A stretch of 34,520 nt of DNA from the NCBI GenBank assembly GCA_019246625.1, contig JAFAQB010000114.1:1-34520 (forward strand). Direction: 5' to 3'. A program made the position numbers and the translations under genes. The notes beneath the pieces are model-generated. The model was not told where the DNA came from. It ran no database searches and was given only the letters and a program-made list of their open reading frames with translations. This stretch comes from Nitrososphaeraceae archaeon (GTDB lineage Archaea; Thermoproteota; Nitrososphaeria; Nitrososphaerales; Nitrososphaeraceae). This document shows positions 24,655-32,920 of this stretch, piece after piece (the stretch's first letter is position 1; each line of letters opens with the position of its first letter).

Positions 24655-24921
24655 TCATAGATGTTGTACTAGAGATATTAGATGCTCGATATACAATTTA
24701 TAGCCTAATGCGTTTACCACATCCCCGTCTATGATCAATAATTCCATTTTATCAATAAGTCCTTTCAGAATCTCCGAATGAATCAAACGATTTTGTCTCC
24801 TGAGTTTATCTGTATTATTGTTTAATTCTTTTTGCAATTCTGGAGTAATTAAATTACGGTTCAGATTCTCAAACCTCTTTAGTTGTTCATTTATATAATT
24901 GCCGTCAGCATCAGACAACAA
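24655..24921 (-). CDS. Small helical protein, unknown
   Basis: 88 residues, entirely helical by composition (INEQLKRFENLNRNLITPEL, then QKELNNNTDKLRRQNRLIHS), with a heptad-like pattern of Leu and Ile suggestive of a short coiled coil. No motif, no signal peptide. The TATA position is occupied by the palindromic CATAAAAGTTTTATG (24943-24957), 22-36 bases upstream of the ATG, consistent with a leaderless mRNA and, less certainly, with an operator. Confidence 0.5.
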   Translation of the reverse strand: MLSDADGNYINEQLKRFENLNRNLITPELQKELNNNTDKLRRQNRLIHSEILKGLIDKMELLIIDGDVVNALGYKLYIEHLISLVQHL

Positions 24922-25135
24922 TAGTTAAAGTCTTGACATAATCATAAAAGTTTTATGGTGAGCAATTTTAAATTTCATACAAACTACATTTATAATATGA
25001 CAAGGGATTTTTATAATGATAATGCATTTATCTTAATGAACAATCTGAGGGCTTTTACGTAACTGAGAGCTTTTAAATTAGAACTGAAAAACTACTACTA
25101 ACACCTATTTATCTTTCAGATAACAAAGCTGCTCC

Positions 25136-25144
25136 TTTATACTA
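25136..25144 (+). promoter_or_regulatory. TATA box of the uracil-DNA glycosylase gene
   Basis: TTTATACTA, about 31 bases upstream of ATG 25171. This supports the second ATG as the leaderless start. Confidence 0.4.
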
Positions 25145-25170
25145 TAGCATCACCAATGTTTATATATAAT

Positions 25171-25761
25171 ATGCCTGATGATTCGCTCGAAAAAATTGCT
25201 AGTGAAATTATTGGCTGTCCTCTTTGCAAACTTTCAAGAAATAGAAAGAACGCAGTTCCAGGGGAAGGACAAGTCTCTGCAAAAATAATATTTGTTGGTG
25301 AGGCGCCAGGCAAGAACGAAGACGAACAGGGTAAACCATTTGTTGGAGCGGCTGGTAGGATCTTAAACATAGCAATGGAAAAAGCAGGAATAAAAAGATC
25401 CGAGGTATTCATAACAAACGCAGTTAAATGCCGACCACCTGATAATAGGGCGCCAGAAGCAGATGAGCTATCATCGTGCAGACCATATCTAGAAAGACAA
25501 ATTTCACGTATTTCACCCAAAATTATCTGCGTATTGGGGGGTACAGCCTATTCCTCAATTCTAGGTGGAAAATCTATTACAGCAGATAGAGGTAAACTAA
25601 TAAGAAGTAAAGGACAAAAGTATTTTCTAACAGTTCATCCTGCTGCTGCAATTTACAATAAAAGTTTACGAGCGACACTGGAAAATGATCTTTTCAATTT
25701 ATCTAAAGAAATACAGAGGATCGAAAACCCTGACAATCAATCGATATTAGATTACACATAA
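25171..25761 (+). CDS. Family 4 uracil-DNA glycosylase with [4Fe-4S] cluster
   Basis: Removes uracil from DNA at the start of base excision repair. The four cluster cysteines are all present: CPLC near the N-terminus, NAVKCRPPDNR and the following LSSCRPYLERQ. The active-site GEAPGKNEDEQGKPFVG and the C-terminal VHPAAAIYN (the HPA/S motif) are intact. The ATG at 25171 starts directly before the first conserved helix; ATG 25156 would add five residues. About 196 residues, normal for family 4. The gene stands alone. Confidence 0.93.
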   Translation: MPDDSLEKIASEIIGCPLCKLSRNRKNAVPGEGQVSAKIIFVGEAPGKNEDEQGKPFVGAAGRILNIAMEKAGIKRSEVFITNAVKCRPPDNRAPEADELSSCRPYLERQISRISPKIICVLGGTAYSSILGGKSITADRGKLIRSKGQKYFLTVHPAAAIYNKSLRATLENDLFNLSKEIQRIENPDNQSILDYT

Positions 25762-25925
25762 GGAAGATATCCTACTATACTATGTAGGTTGGATAAGGTT
25801 TTCAAATTATATCAAGACGTCATCAAAAATGTTTGCTCCGACTTTTTGTCGAATGCGCCTATTGCTCTAACCTGAGTATTGTCTTCATGCATATAAAATT
25901 ATTCAAACTTAGATTAGATAATAAA

Positions 25926-27734
25926 CTATAAATCCGTATCTCTAAATTCTTGTATTTTCTTTGAGACCAGATCAAAACCCTGTTGCCAGAATTTATGCTG
26001 TGAAATATCGATTCCTGACTCTTGAAGCAATTCTTCAGGTTTACGTGAACCTCCAGCCGAGAGTATTTTTAAATACCTCGGTACAAATGAGCTTCCTTCT
26101 TTTTTGAATTGTTGGTATAATGACATTACCAACAAGTTCCCAAAGCAATACGCATAGCAGTAGAATGGAGTATGGTAAAAGTGAGGAATGTAGAGCCACT
26201 CCCATTTAAATTCAAGGGAAATATCTACCGAGTCTCCAAATTGTTCTTTCAGATTACTGAAATACAATTCAGAAACCTGATCTATGGTAGCACTCTGATC
26301 AGTAATGATTTTGTGTGCATCAATTTCAAAAAGAGTAAAATATGCTTGCCTCATTATTGTAGCATACATATCATCTATTTGTTCTCCAAGTAATATCTTA
26401 CGCTCTTTATTTTTTATATTTTTATACAATCTCTCATATAGTAACATTTCTGCAAAGACCGAAGCGGTCTCAGCTAGAGGAAGTGGAGCGTGTGATACAG
26501 AGAAGGGTTTGTCAGAGGCGGCCATGCTGTGGATTGCATGTCCAAATTCATGGGCCATTGTAGAGACATCCCTAGACTTACCATCAAAATTTAATAAGAC
26601 GTATGGAGTCTTTTTAGGAATTATTGTGGAACAAAACGCTCCTCCCTGTTTATTCTTCCTGATTGCAGAATCCACATGTTGTTCATTAAAAATCCGTTCA
26701 GAAAATTCTCTAAATCGGGGATCAAATTCTTCAAATGTGTTGAGCACAATGTCAACAGCTTTACTATAGGTAAATCGTTTCTGATAACGAGAGTTAAGTG
26801 ATAAAGGAGCATACAAATGATACCTTTGCAACTTCTTAAGACCAAGCATTTTCGCCTTTTCTTTAAAATATTCATGGAAAATTCCCGAGTTTTGTCTACA
26901 TGTCTCGAGTAGGGCATCTACCGTTGAGTCATCTAAGTTATTAAAAACATTTCTAACAGACAGCGGTGATTTGAATCCTCGCAGCTTTACACCTTCGTCT
27001 CGCCATTGTATGACTCGGTTTAGATAGATTTCACCCAATACTCCACTGTTCTTTTTATAAACTTGCAAAAGAGACTTGTATGCAGCTTTTCTTTCTTCGC
27101 TATTAGTGCCGCGTATAAGGGAGAGCATTTTTTCCTTATTTGAAAATTTCTTCTTTACTATTTTTTCCCCCCTTTTAATAGTCATGACAAATTCAAAGCC
27201 ACTAGTCATTCTGTCGTAGATTTTGACAAGCGCGTTTGTGCCTGTGACTTCCAATGTACTGATAATTTTCTCTTCGAGCTCAGTTAGAGTATGTCGTGCA
27301 AGGAGCCTTTTGTGTTTGAGATATTCTCTATATTCAACAGGCGATGATTCAATTAATCGTTTAGCATTTTGCTCATCAATTCCTTTTTTGAACCACAAGT
27401 CAAAGAAAAGCAACCTATTTGCAACATCTGATTCTAGCTGCTCCATTCTTGTTACAAGTGAAGCAGTCTCATTGCAAGAAGTATCAGCAGAGTATCTCAA
27501 ATGGGCGTAGCCGCTAGCTATGCTTATTCTTTCAGATATATTTTCTATTAAATGCAATAGATTTTCAAAATCCGACACAGAGATATAGCTATCAAGATCT
27601 TTGCGCTTACTTTCGACTTCATCTATAATTGCATCAGTATGTTGCAAAAATTCTTGAAATTCGTTTCCATTTGGGTCTTTAACGAGGTCATTAAGATTCC
27701 AAGACCCAATCTTTGGGATCGCAAGAAGAGCCAT
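25926..27734 (-). CDS. pepF: Oligoendopeptidase F (M3 family zinc peptidase)
   Basis: Cytoplasmic metallopeptidase cleaving short peptides. The zinc motif MAHEFGHAIHS (HExxH) is followed about 23 residues later by the Glu ligand in LPLAETASVFAEMLL. The N-terminal helical segments (KIGSWNLNDLVKDPNGNEF) and the C-terminal helices with PHFYHTPFYCYAYCFGNLL are typical of PepF, the latter containing the substrate-binding Tyr/His. I use ATG 27734 (602 residues), where homology begins; the frame is open to 27821. Family size is about 600. Divergent from the PII gene. Confidence 0.92.
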   Translation of the reverse strand: MALLAIPKIGSWNLNDLVKDPNGNEFQEFLQHTDAIIDEVESKRKDLDSYISVSDFENLLHLIENISERISIASGYAHLRYSADTSCNETASLVTRMEQLESDVANRLLFFDLWFKKGIDEQNAKRLIESSPVEYREYLKHKRLLARHTLTELEEKIISTLEVTGTNALVKIYDRMTSGFEFVMTIKRGEKIVKKKFSNKEKMLSLIRGTNSEERKAAYKSLLQVYKKNSGVLGEIYLNRVIQWRDEGVKLRGFKSPLSVRNVFNNLDDSTVDALLETCRQNSGIFHEYFKEKAKMLGLKKLQRYHLYAPLSLNSRYQKRFTYSKAVDIVLNTFEEFDPRFREFSERIFNEQHVDSAIRKNKQGGAFCSTIIPKKTPYVLLNFDGKSRDVSTMAHEFGHAIHSMAASDKPFSVSHAPLPLAETASVFAEMLLYERLYKNIKNKERKILLGEQIDDMYATIMRQAYFTLFEIDAHKIITDQSATIDQVSELYFSNLKEQFGDSVDISLEFKWEWLYIPHFYHTPFYCYAYCFGNLLVMSLYQQFKKEGSSFVPRYLKILSAGGSRKPEELLQESGIDISQHKFWQQGFDLVSKKIQEFRDTDL

Positions 27735-28082
27735 AGAACCAAATTGACTTTCACAAGTAATTAGAGCTTTGTGATCATGCCTACATTTGGATTCTCTACT
27801 GAATATTTGAATGCGGATCAATATCGGGTTGATTGAAACCCTCTCGCAAAGAAATAATTCCTCTATAGCTTCGAGTATTTATAAAAAGGATGAAAAACAG
27901 ATATTTACGTAAAGTAATCGGTATGATGGTCGATATAATCAATGCATGACCAAGTGTTTGTTTCGCCACAGAATATACAAAAGGCTTTATTGGCAAAGTC
28001 ATATTCTTTTGATCGTTTTTGTTGCTCCTTATTTTCTCACTATGATAATAATCTTTTTCTATGACAATTTGATTAATATCCT

Positions 28083-28454
28083 ATGGCACGAGAAAAAACA
28101 ACGTTACCATTCGAAGTTGCCTATTCGGAAAAGCCAAGCGAGAAGTCAAAAAATATGAAGAGACTCGCGTTCATTGTCAAGCCAGAAAACCTCGATGATA
28201 TCATCTTATCACTTAAAGAAATGGGCCTGGAAGCGACGATCTATGATGTAAAGAGGGCAGGAAAAGATAAGGAAAGAATGACATCAGGTAGGGGAAGTGG
28301 TACGTCTGATCTTGGATATACTACAAGAAAAATTGTGGCTACGGTAGTGAGCTCTGATCACGTCAATGAGATTGTAGATAGAATAAAAAAAACTCTCGAT
28401 GGAGATAAGGCTGTTGTCATGATTTCAGCAGTAGATGATCTTGTAATGCTCTAA
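28083..28454 (+). CDS. PII-family (GlnB/GlnK-like) signalling protein
   Basis: Trimeric sensor of ATP/ADP and 2-oxoglutarate. From residue 25 the ferredoxin-like fold reads MKRLAFIVKPENLDDIILSL; the T-loop region is KRAGKDKERMTSGRGSGTSD and the B/C-loop side is KTLDGDKAVVMISAVDDLVM. It has a 24-residue N-terminal extension (AREKTTLPFEVAYSEKPSEK) and the T-loop is shorter and more basic than in canonical GlnB and has no obvious uridylylation Tyr. No amtB is nearby, so it may be one of the stand-alone PII paralogs seen in Nitrososphaeria. Start ATG 28083; ATG 28155 is the alternative. Confidence 0.82.
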   Translation: MAREKTTLPFEVAYSEKPSEKSKNMKRLAFIVKPENLDDIILSLKEMGLEATIYDVKRAGKDKERMTSGRGSGTSDLGYTTRKIVATVVSSDHVNEIVDRIKKTLDGDKAVVMISAVDDLVML

Positions 28455-28887
28455 AAGATAGCATCACGCATAACGTGGATGACTACTACCTAAGAGCAAG
28501 ACTACTACTATCGAGGCTATTCTTGACTTCGACAAACTATGTCTAATACATTGTCGATATTGTCTAGCATAGTTATATTCGTCATCAGATAATCTGTGTC
28601 CACCTATACTATAATGGTAACCACCGAGTGAAGAAGATAAGCAAGTATTACTTGTACGATTTTCTTACAACTGTTGTAAGATAAGATCAGACAGCATATT
28701 TACCTAACGCAGCTAGTCATAAACAATAGAATTGACTTTTATTAATGGTGCCGGTAGATAGTCAAACAATTTGAATAGATGCGTCTTCAGAGTGGATCTG
28801 ATTGCAGTCTTATCGCGGTTTCACTTGTTTTTCAGACTCGATCTATGTATAATACATCGTCACAATCATCCTTGACAACAATAATTT
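28455..28887 (+). other. Intergenic region, about 430 bases, with two adjacent palindromes
   Basis: No gene or tRNA. Two perfect inverted repeats lie close together: CAAGTATTACTTG (28642-28654) and TCTTACAACTGTTGTAAGA (28663-28681). The rest has no open frame of note and may include decayed sequence related to the nirK remnant that starts at 28888. Confidence 0.5.
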
Positions 28888-29131
28888 TTACTCAACAAAA
28901 ACTTTGAAAATAGCATAAGTGGACGACCTTAAGAGCAATTTAATGTGATACTTTGAATATGCAAATGTCCAATCGATGACACAAGCCGATCTAGGTGGAA
29001 TAGTCTATGTTTAGTCATTCAAATCTTGTGTGCCATATCGATTTTCCAACGAACCAACGTGTGCGTCAATTATTCGACGAATAATTTGAAATGACATTAA
29101 CTCATTTGAAACTGCGTTGATAATATTTACG
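28888..29131 (-). pseudogene. Remnant of a second nirK-like multicopper oxidase gene
   Basis: Translating the minus strand in one frame gives NIINAVSNELMSFQIIRR, then ENRYGTQDLND, stop, T, stop, TIPPRSACVIDWTFA, which aligns with residues 253-308 of the intact NirK to the right (IVNAGPNQFLSFHIIGS, NRFGTQDINDETWTIPPGSA, SVIESTFAQ). Two in-frame stops replace E291 and W293, the catalytic His266 is Gln, and the stretch for His318 is gone. The DNA also aligns over about 150 bases with many third-position-independent changes, so it is old. It ends four bases before the PsbP-like gene, where the 5' part was lost. Clear decayed C-terminal fragment. Confidence 0.85.
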
Positions 29132-29134
29132 TTC

Positions 29135-29773
29135 TTATTTTATTATTGTAAATGAATTTATCATATGTTCCGTGACCTCTAAATATTTGGTGAATTGTGA
29201 TCTAGCCTGAGTATACGAAATATTGTAGGCCTTGCCCTGCTTTATAGTCCATACATTCATTGATGTAAACGGAATTTGTATAGCAGGATCTGGACTTAGA
29301 AAAGTATACACTATTCTATGCGCTGGGATTCCTGCTAAAGTAGTAGCATTTGATTCAATAAGCTGAAAACGGGCTAAGGACTGTTTTGCTTTAGCCAAAT
29401 TTGCATTAGTGTAATTGTCTAAAGATATATTTTTTTTCAGATTTTCGACTGATATCGTAATTGTTGCTGGAGAGACATCAGAACTATTTTTTAATGTAGA
29501 GGTAAGCTGGGCTATGAACTTATCAGCATAAGGATGCTCATCTAATTTCCAACTCGCAGGATATTCTATCCTTATTCCGTGATTGGGATTCGTATATACT
29601 AGGAATTTGTTTACTGTTCTTGTTGCATTAGCATCGGAAGGGGCATCAATACTGTTCACTGTACTTTGTGCCAGTGCTTTTTGTCGTTGAAAAGTGGATA
29701 ATGCAGTATTACCAATTAATGATAACAATACTATTGTTATTGTTATAAGGAAAGCCAGGCGAATTGTGGACAT
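29135..29773 (-). CDS. Secreted PsbP-like protein
   Basis: Exported protein with signal peptide (LAFLITITIVLLSLIGNTAL) and a compact alpha/beta domain that starts LVYTNPNHGIRIEYPASWKL, the opening strand of PsbP/DUF1795-like folds, and ends TIKQGKAYNISYTQARSQF followed by MINSFTII. These proteins are common at the surface of Nitrososphaerales but their role is unknown. 212 residues. It sits between the intact nirK (29945) and the nirK remnant, so it was possibly involved in the rearrangement that truncated the latter. Confidence 0.75.
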   Translation of the reverse strand: MSTIRLAFLITITIVLLSLIGNTALSTFQRQKALAQSTVNSIDAPSDANATRTVNKFLVYTNPNHGIRIEYPASWKLDEHPYADKFIAQLTSTLKNSSDVSPATITISVENLKKNISLDNYTNANLAKAKQSLARFQLIESNATTLAGIPAHRIVYTFLSPDPAIQIPFTSMNVWTIKQGKAYNISYTQARSQFTKYLEVTEHMINSFTIIK

Positions 29774-29944
29774 TGGTATAAAGAATTTGTTCTCTCTATT
29801 TAGATATTGTCCTTAGACAAGCATTGAAATATACTCAGTTAATAAACATCAATACGTTATATTGCTTTTAACAGCTCAACTAAATAATAACGAACAGCAA
29901 GAAGTCAAAAGAAAAAAGGAGTAGGTTTTGATGTGTTTCTGTAG

Positions 29945-31060
29945 CTAAGCTGTACCTGCAGCAGGTAGGCATTTGCCGTTGGGCAATTGCGCTGGAGTTG
30001 GACTCCCTGGTGGTGGTACGCATGTATGCAATGGCTGGTCGTTTGCAGTTGAATTATTAGCAGCTAATATCGCAAATGCTCCGCCCTTCAAGGCTGCAGT
30101 CAAGGCATGGGTTAGACCAACGTATAGACCTGGTTGTGCGAATGTCGATTCAATTACCGAAGCCGATCCAGGTGGTATAGTCCATGTTTCGTCATTAATA
30201 TCTTGCGTGCCAAATCTATTTACAACAAAACCATCGCGCACGGTGATTATACTTCCAATAATATGGAATGATAGGAACTGATTGGGACCGGCATTGACAA
30301 TAAACCACCTTGTCAATTCTCCCGGTTTGACTTTGAAGACTTCAGCATTCTTGTTAAGCACAATTTTGACAACATTTCCAATTGCAGGCACATACTTGTG
30401 TGCCATACCATTAGTCAAGATCAAATCGGGCTGGTTGTTGAGGAATTTGGTTATATCAAATGAACCAGTCTTTCCATTAGTACCTTTGAATATTCCTTGG
30501 TCCGCTGTGTTGTAATTTTCACCAAAAACTACGTAGAATTCTTTTGCTGGTGCCTCATTTCTAGGATGTACTATAATACCACCATACATACCACTGGAAA
30601 TATGCTCCCATATACCATTAAGGGCGTCGGCGCTGCAATGGTAAAAGAAAGCACCTCCATAGGTACCATGTAGCGTCCATGTCTTAGATTGACCTGGATT
30701 TACGGTCCCAGAATTCGCCTCATTAGCGCCAAAACCTGCATGAAAGTCCAAACTATGCACTAACTTACCCTCGTTTTTCAATGTAAGTTGTAAAGTATCT
30801 CCCTGATCGATTGCAACGATTGGACCGGGGATGGAACCATTGAAAACCATAGCATTGTATTTGATTCCACCGGGGTGAAGAGCATTATCCGGAGCCACCT
30901 GCACTACTTTTTCACTTGCAATTAAAAGAGCTTTTTTTGTTTTGCCTGTAGAGGCTTGTGCCTGTACCTTAGAAGGGAATGTTCCTGACATAAGAGGACT
31001 AAAAATAATTCCTGCAACAAGGACGCCTACTACTAGGCCTGCAATAACAGCCGTTTTCAT
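29945..31060 (-). CDS. nirK: Copper-containing nitrite reductase (NirK-like multicopper oxidase)
   Basis: Secreted two-domain cupredoxin that reduces nitrite to NO and is highly expressed in most ammonia-oxidising archaea. After the signal peptide (residues 1-35) the type 1 copper ligands are H102, C142, H153 and M158 (HSLDFH, YHCSAD, WEHISSGM), the type 2 ligands are H107, H141 and H318, and the catalytic pair D105 and H266 is present; spacing agrees with bacterial NirK. The 25-residue C-terminal tail has two Cys (HTCVPPPG, NGKCLPAAG) that could form a disulfide. 371 residues. TATA boxes 31081-31092 give a leaderless start. Divergently or alone transcribed. Confidence 0.93.
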   Translation of the reverse strand: MKTAVIAGLVVGVLVAGIIFSPLMSGTFPSKVQAQASTGKTKKALLIASEKVVQVAPDNALHPGGIKYNAMVFNGSIPGPIVAIDQGDTLQLTLKNEGKLVHSLDFHAGFGANEANSGTVNPGQSKTWTLHGTYGGAFFYHCSADALNGIWEHISSGMYGGIIVHPRNEAPAKEFYVVFGENYNTADQGIFKGTNGKTGSFDITKFLNNQPDLILTNGMAHKYVPAIGNVVKIVLNKNAEVFKVKPGELTRWFIVNAGPNQFLSFHIIGSIITVRDGFVVNRFGTQDINDETWTIPPGSASVIESTFAQPGLYVGLTHALTAALKGGAFAILAANNSTANDQPLHTCVPPPGSPTPAQLPNGKCLPAAGTA

Positions 31061-31080
31061 TGTTGGATAGTTATATAAGT

Positions 31081-31092
31081 ATTATATAAATG
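31081..31092 (-). promoter_or_regulatory. TATA box of nirK
   Basis: CATTTATATAAT on the minus strand, centred about 26 bases upstream of ATG 31060, in the right place for a leaderless mRNA. A second AT-rich copy (CTTATATAAC, 31070-31079) lies too close to the start to serve as TATA box. Confidence 0.6.
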
Positions 31093-31180
31093 ATTCTTGG
31101 AAAAGAATAATCTAAACGATTGAGTACTGATTTGAGCATCAGTAAATAATGGTAGTCTACTTTAGTACTTTCGTGATATT

Positions 31181-31402
31181 CTAGTATGAATGATAATCTA
31201 TTTTGTGTAGTTTTAGCTTCTTTAATGTAGCGAAATGATTAAAGCACTTCTCACATTTCCACTTATTTTCTTTTGCTTGGTCATATTCTGCATATGTTCC
31301 TGAGCCGCTTTGATATGTGCCTGTTTTATTATTATAGCTGATACGACTCTTTGCAATCTTGTACTTTAGCCTCAAATTCTCATTCAAAGGTTTTACGAAC
31401 AA
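31181..31402 (-). CDS. Small C2H2 zinc finger protein
   Basis: 73 residues with one classical C2H2 finger at the C-terminus: CEKCFNHFATLKKLKLHKIDYH, with C-x2-C and H-x4-H spacing and the expected Phe and Leu core. The N-terminal half is basic and Tyr/Ser-rich. Mini zinc finger proteins are frequent in Nitrososphaeria and may be regulators or protein-binding factors. It lies between nirK and htrA on the same strand, with 100-150-base gaps, so it probably has its own promoter. Confidence 0.72.
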   Translation of the reverse strand: MFVKPLNENLRLKYKIAKSRISYNNKTGTYQSGSGTYAEYDQAKENKWKCEKCFNHFATLKKLKLHKIDYHSY

Positions 31403-31568
31403 TGAATCTATAATAGCATAAAAATAAACTAGTTAACAATGTATTTTTTCTTTGCCAAACAGTTTTCACAAAACATGTCCATCAGAACAAGATGATGACA
31501 TTTTTCGTTATTTTCTTACGTACATATAGATATATAGATTACTTGTGTGGTTAATAAATAAACACGAA

Positions 31569-32783
31569 TTAAGGCTCCTGAAAATCTGGTCTTGGAGCTA
31601 AGCTTAAATTGACCTTTTGAATTTTACCGTCCCTTAGGACTGATAGAGTCACAGTCTCCCCAACGGATTTCATTGATTCAATATACTCAAGAATATCATC
31701 AATTTTCCTCACAACCTTGTCATCTATTTTCTCAATTACATCTCCACCCAGTGCTATTTGCTTTCCATTAATCATAACCATCCTATCGCCTCCACGCAGC
31801 CCCCCTTTCTCTGCAGGACTTCCTGAAACTGTGTCTACGACAAGGAACCCTCGAGATTCTTTTAGCCCTATAGCATTTGCAATTTCTGGTGTCATGTCGG
31901 TGCCGGAAAGTCCAATCCACGGATGACTGTAGGATCCTTTTGTTATCAAGGAAGGTACAACTTTGTTTATGGTATTGGATGGAATTGCAAACCCAATACC
32001 TGAGAACTCGCCTGTCGATGAAAAAATCGCTGAATTTATTCCAACTACTTCTCCTCTCATATCTAGTAATGGCCCGCCAGAATTGCCCGGATTAATTGGG
32101 GCATCTATCTGTATTATGCTGGGTATAGAGAACCGAGAACCCAAGCTTGCAGTGGAGGGAAGAAGTCTTCCAAGGCCACTAATAATCCCAGCTGTCATAG
32201 AACCTGATAAACCAAATGGATTGCCAATTGCTGCTATTTGTTCACCCACCTGTAAGGACCCTGAATTGCCCAAGGCTAATGGGAAAAGCGTGTCTTTTGG
32301 AACATCCTGTACATATAAGACGGCAAGATCGGTAAAAGGATCAGAGCCAACTATATTAGCATGATATGTATTCCCGTCCATAAATGTAACATCGATATTT
32401 TTGCTTCCCGAAGCAACATGATAATTTGTAATGATATGCCTATTGCGATCAAATACAAATCCAGATCCTAATCTATCCGCAGATCGAATGGAGGAATCAC
32501 TCCTGCTTGATATCTGAACTACTGATTTCTCAACCTTTGTGAATAATTCGGGGAGGGTCAGATCTCTTGCCGTGACAGGTTCGGGTGTGCCCAACTGACC
32601 TACCTGAAAAGCCTCGTTACCCAAAGTAAAATCTCGCCTAGGTAGGTTATTGCCAAAAAATAAAGACAACAATTTGTCTATTGTCAACGAACTTTGATCA
32701 TTGATGTAGGTAATAGTGAATGCTGCTCCTGTTCCAACAACAACAAGTATTGCTATCACAACTACAATCTTTTTGAACGTCAA
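31569..32783 (-). CDS. HtrA/DegP-like membrane-anchored serine protease
   Basis: Quality-control protease acting outside the membrane. One N-terminal transmembrane helix (IVVVIAILVVVGTGAAFTIT), a trypsin-like domain with catalytic H122 (NYHVAS), D152 (TDLAVLY) and S235 (PGNSGGPLL), and a single PDZ domain at about 285-395 (GLSGTDMTPEIANAIGL onward). This is the DegS/HhoA layout. 404 residues. The start is TTG 32783. In a region full of exported proteins, folding stress control is a sensible role. Confidence 0.92.
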   Translation of the reverse strand: MTFKKIVVVIAILVVVGTGAAFTITYINDQSSLTIDKLLSLFFGNNLPRRDFTLGNEAFQVGQLGTPEPVTARDLTLPELFTKVEKSVVQISSRSDSSIRSADRLGSGFVFDRNRHIITNYHVASGSKNIDVTFMDGNTYHANIVGSDPFTDLAVLYVQDVPKDTLFPLALGNSGSLQVGEQIAAIGNPFGLSGSMTAGIISGLGRLLPSTASLGSRFSIPSIIQIDAPINPGNSGGPLLDMRGEVVGINSAIFSSTGEFSGIGFAIPSNTINKVVPSLITKGSYSHPWIGLSGTDMTPEIANAIGLKESRGFLVVDTVSGSPAEKGGLRGGDRMVMINGKQIALGGDVIEKIDDKVVRKIDDILEYIESMKSVGETVTLSVLRDGKIQKVNLSLAPRPDFQEP

Positions 32784-32920
32784 ATTGTATGCCTTTAATG
32801 CCTTATTATTATTTTATTTATGCAGGTTCTTTAATACTTTATTACCCTAACTTTTGGGTAATTACATGATGATTGTTTTTTCATTATGCTATCAAAAGCT
32901 GCTGATGTTGGATGCATACA

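Noticed and set aside
27946-28158. 70-codon plus-strand frame ending inside the PII gene
   Set aside because: Different frame from PII, begins within the promoter region shared with pepF, and the overlap is large.
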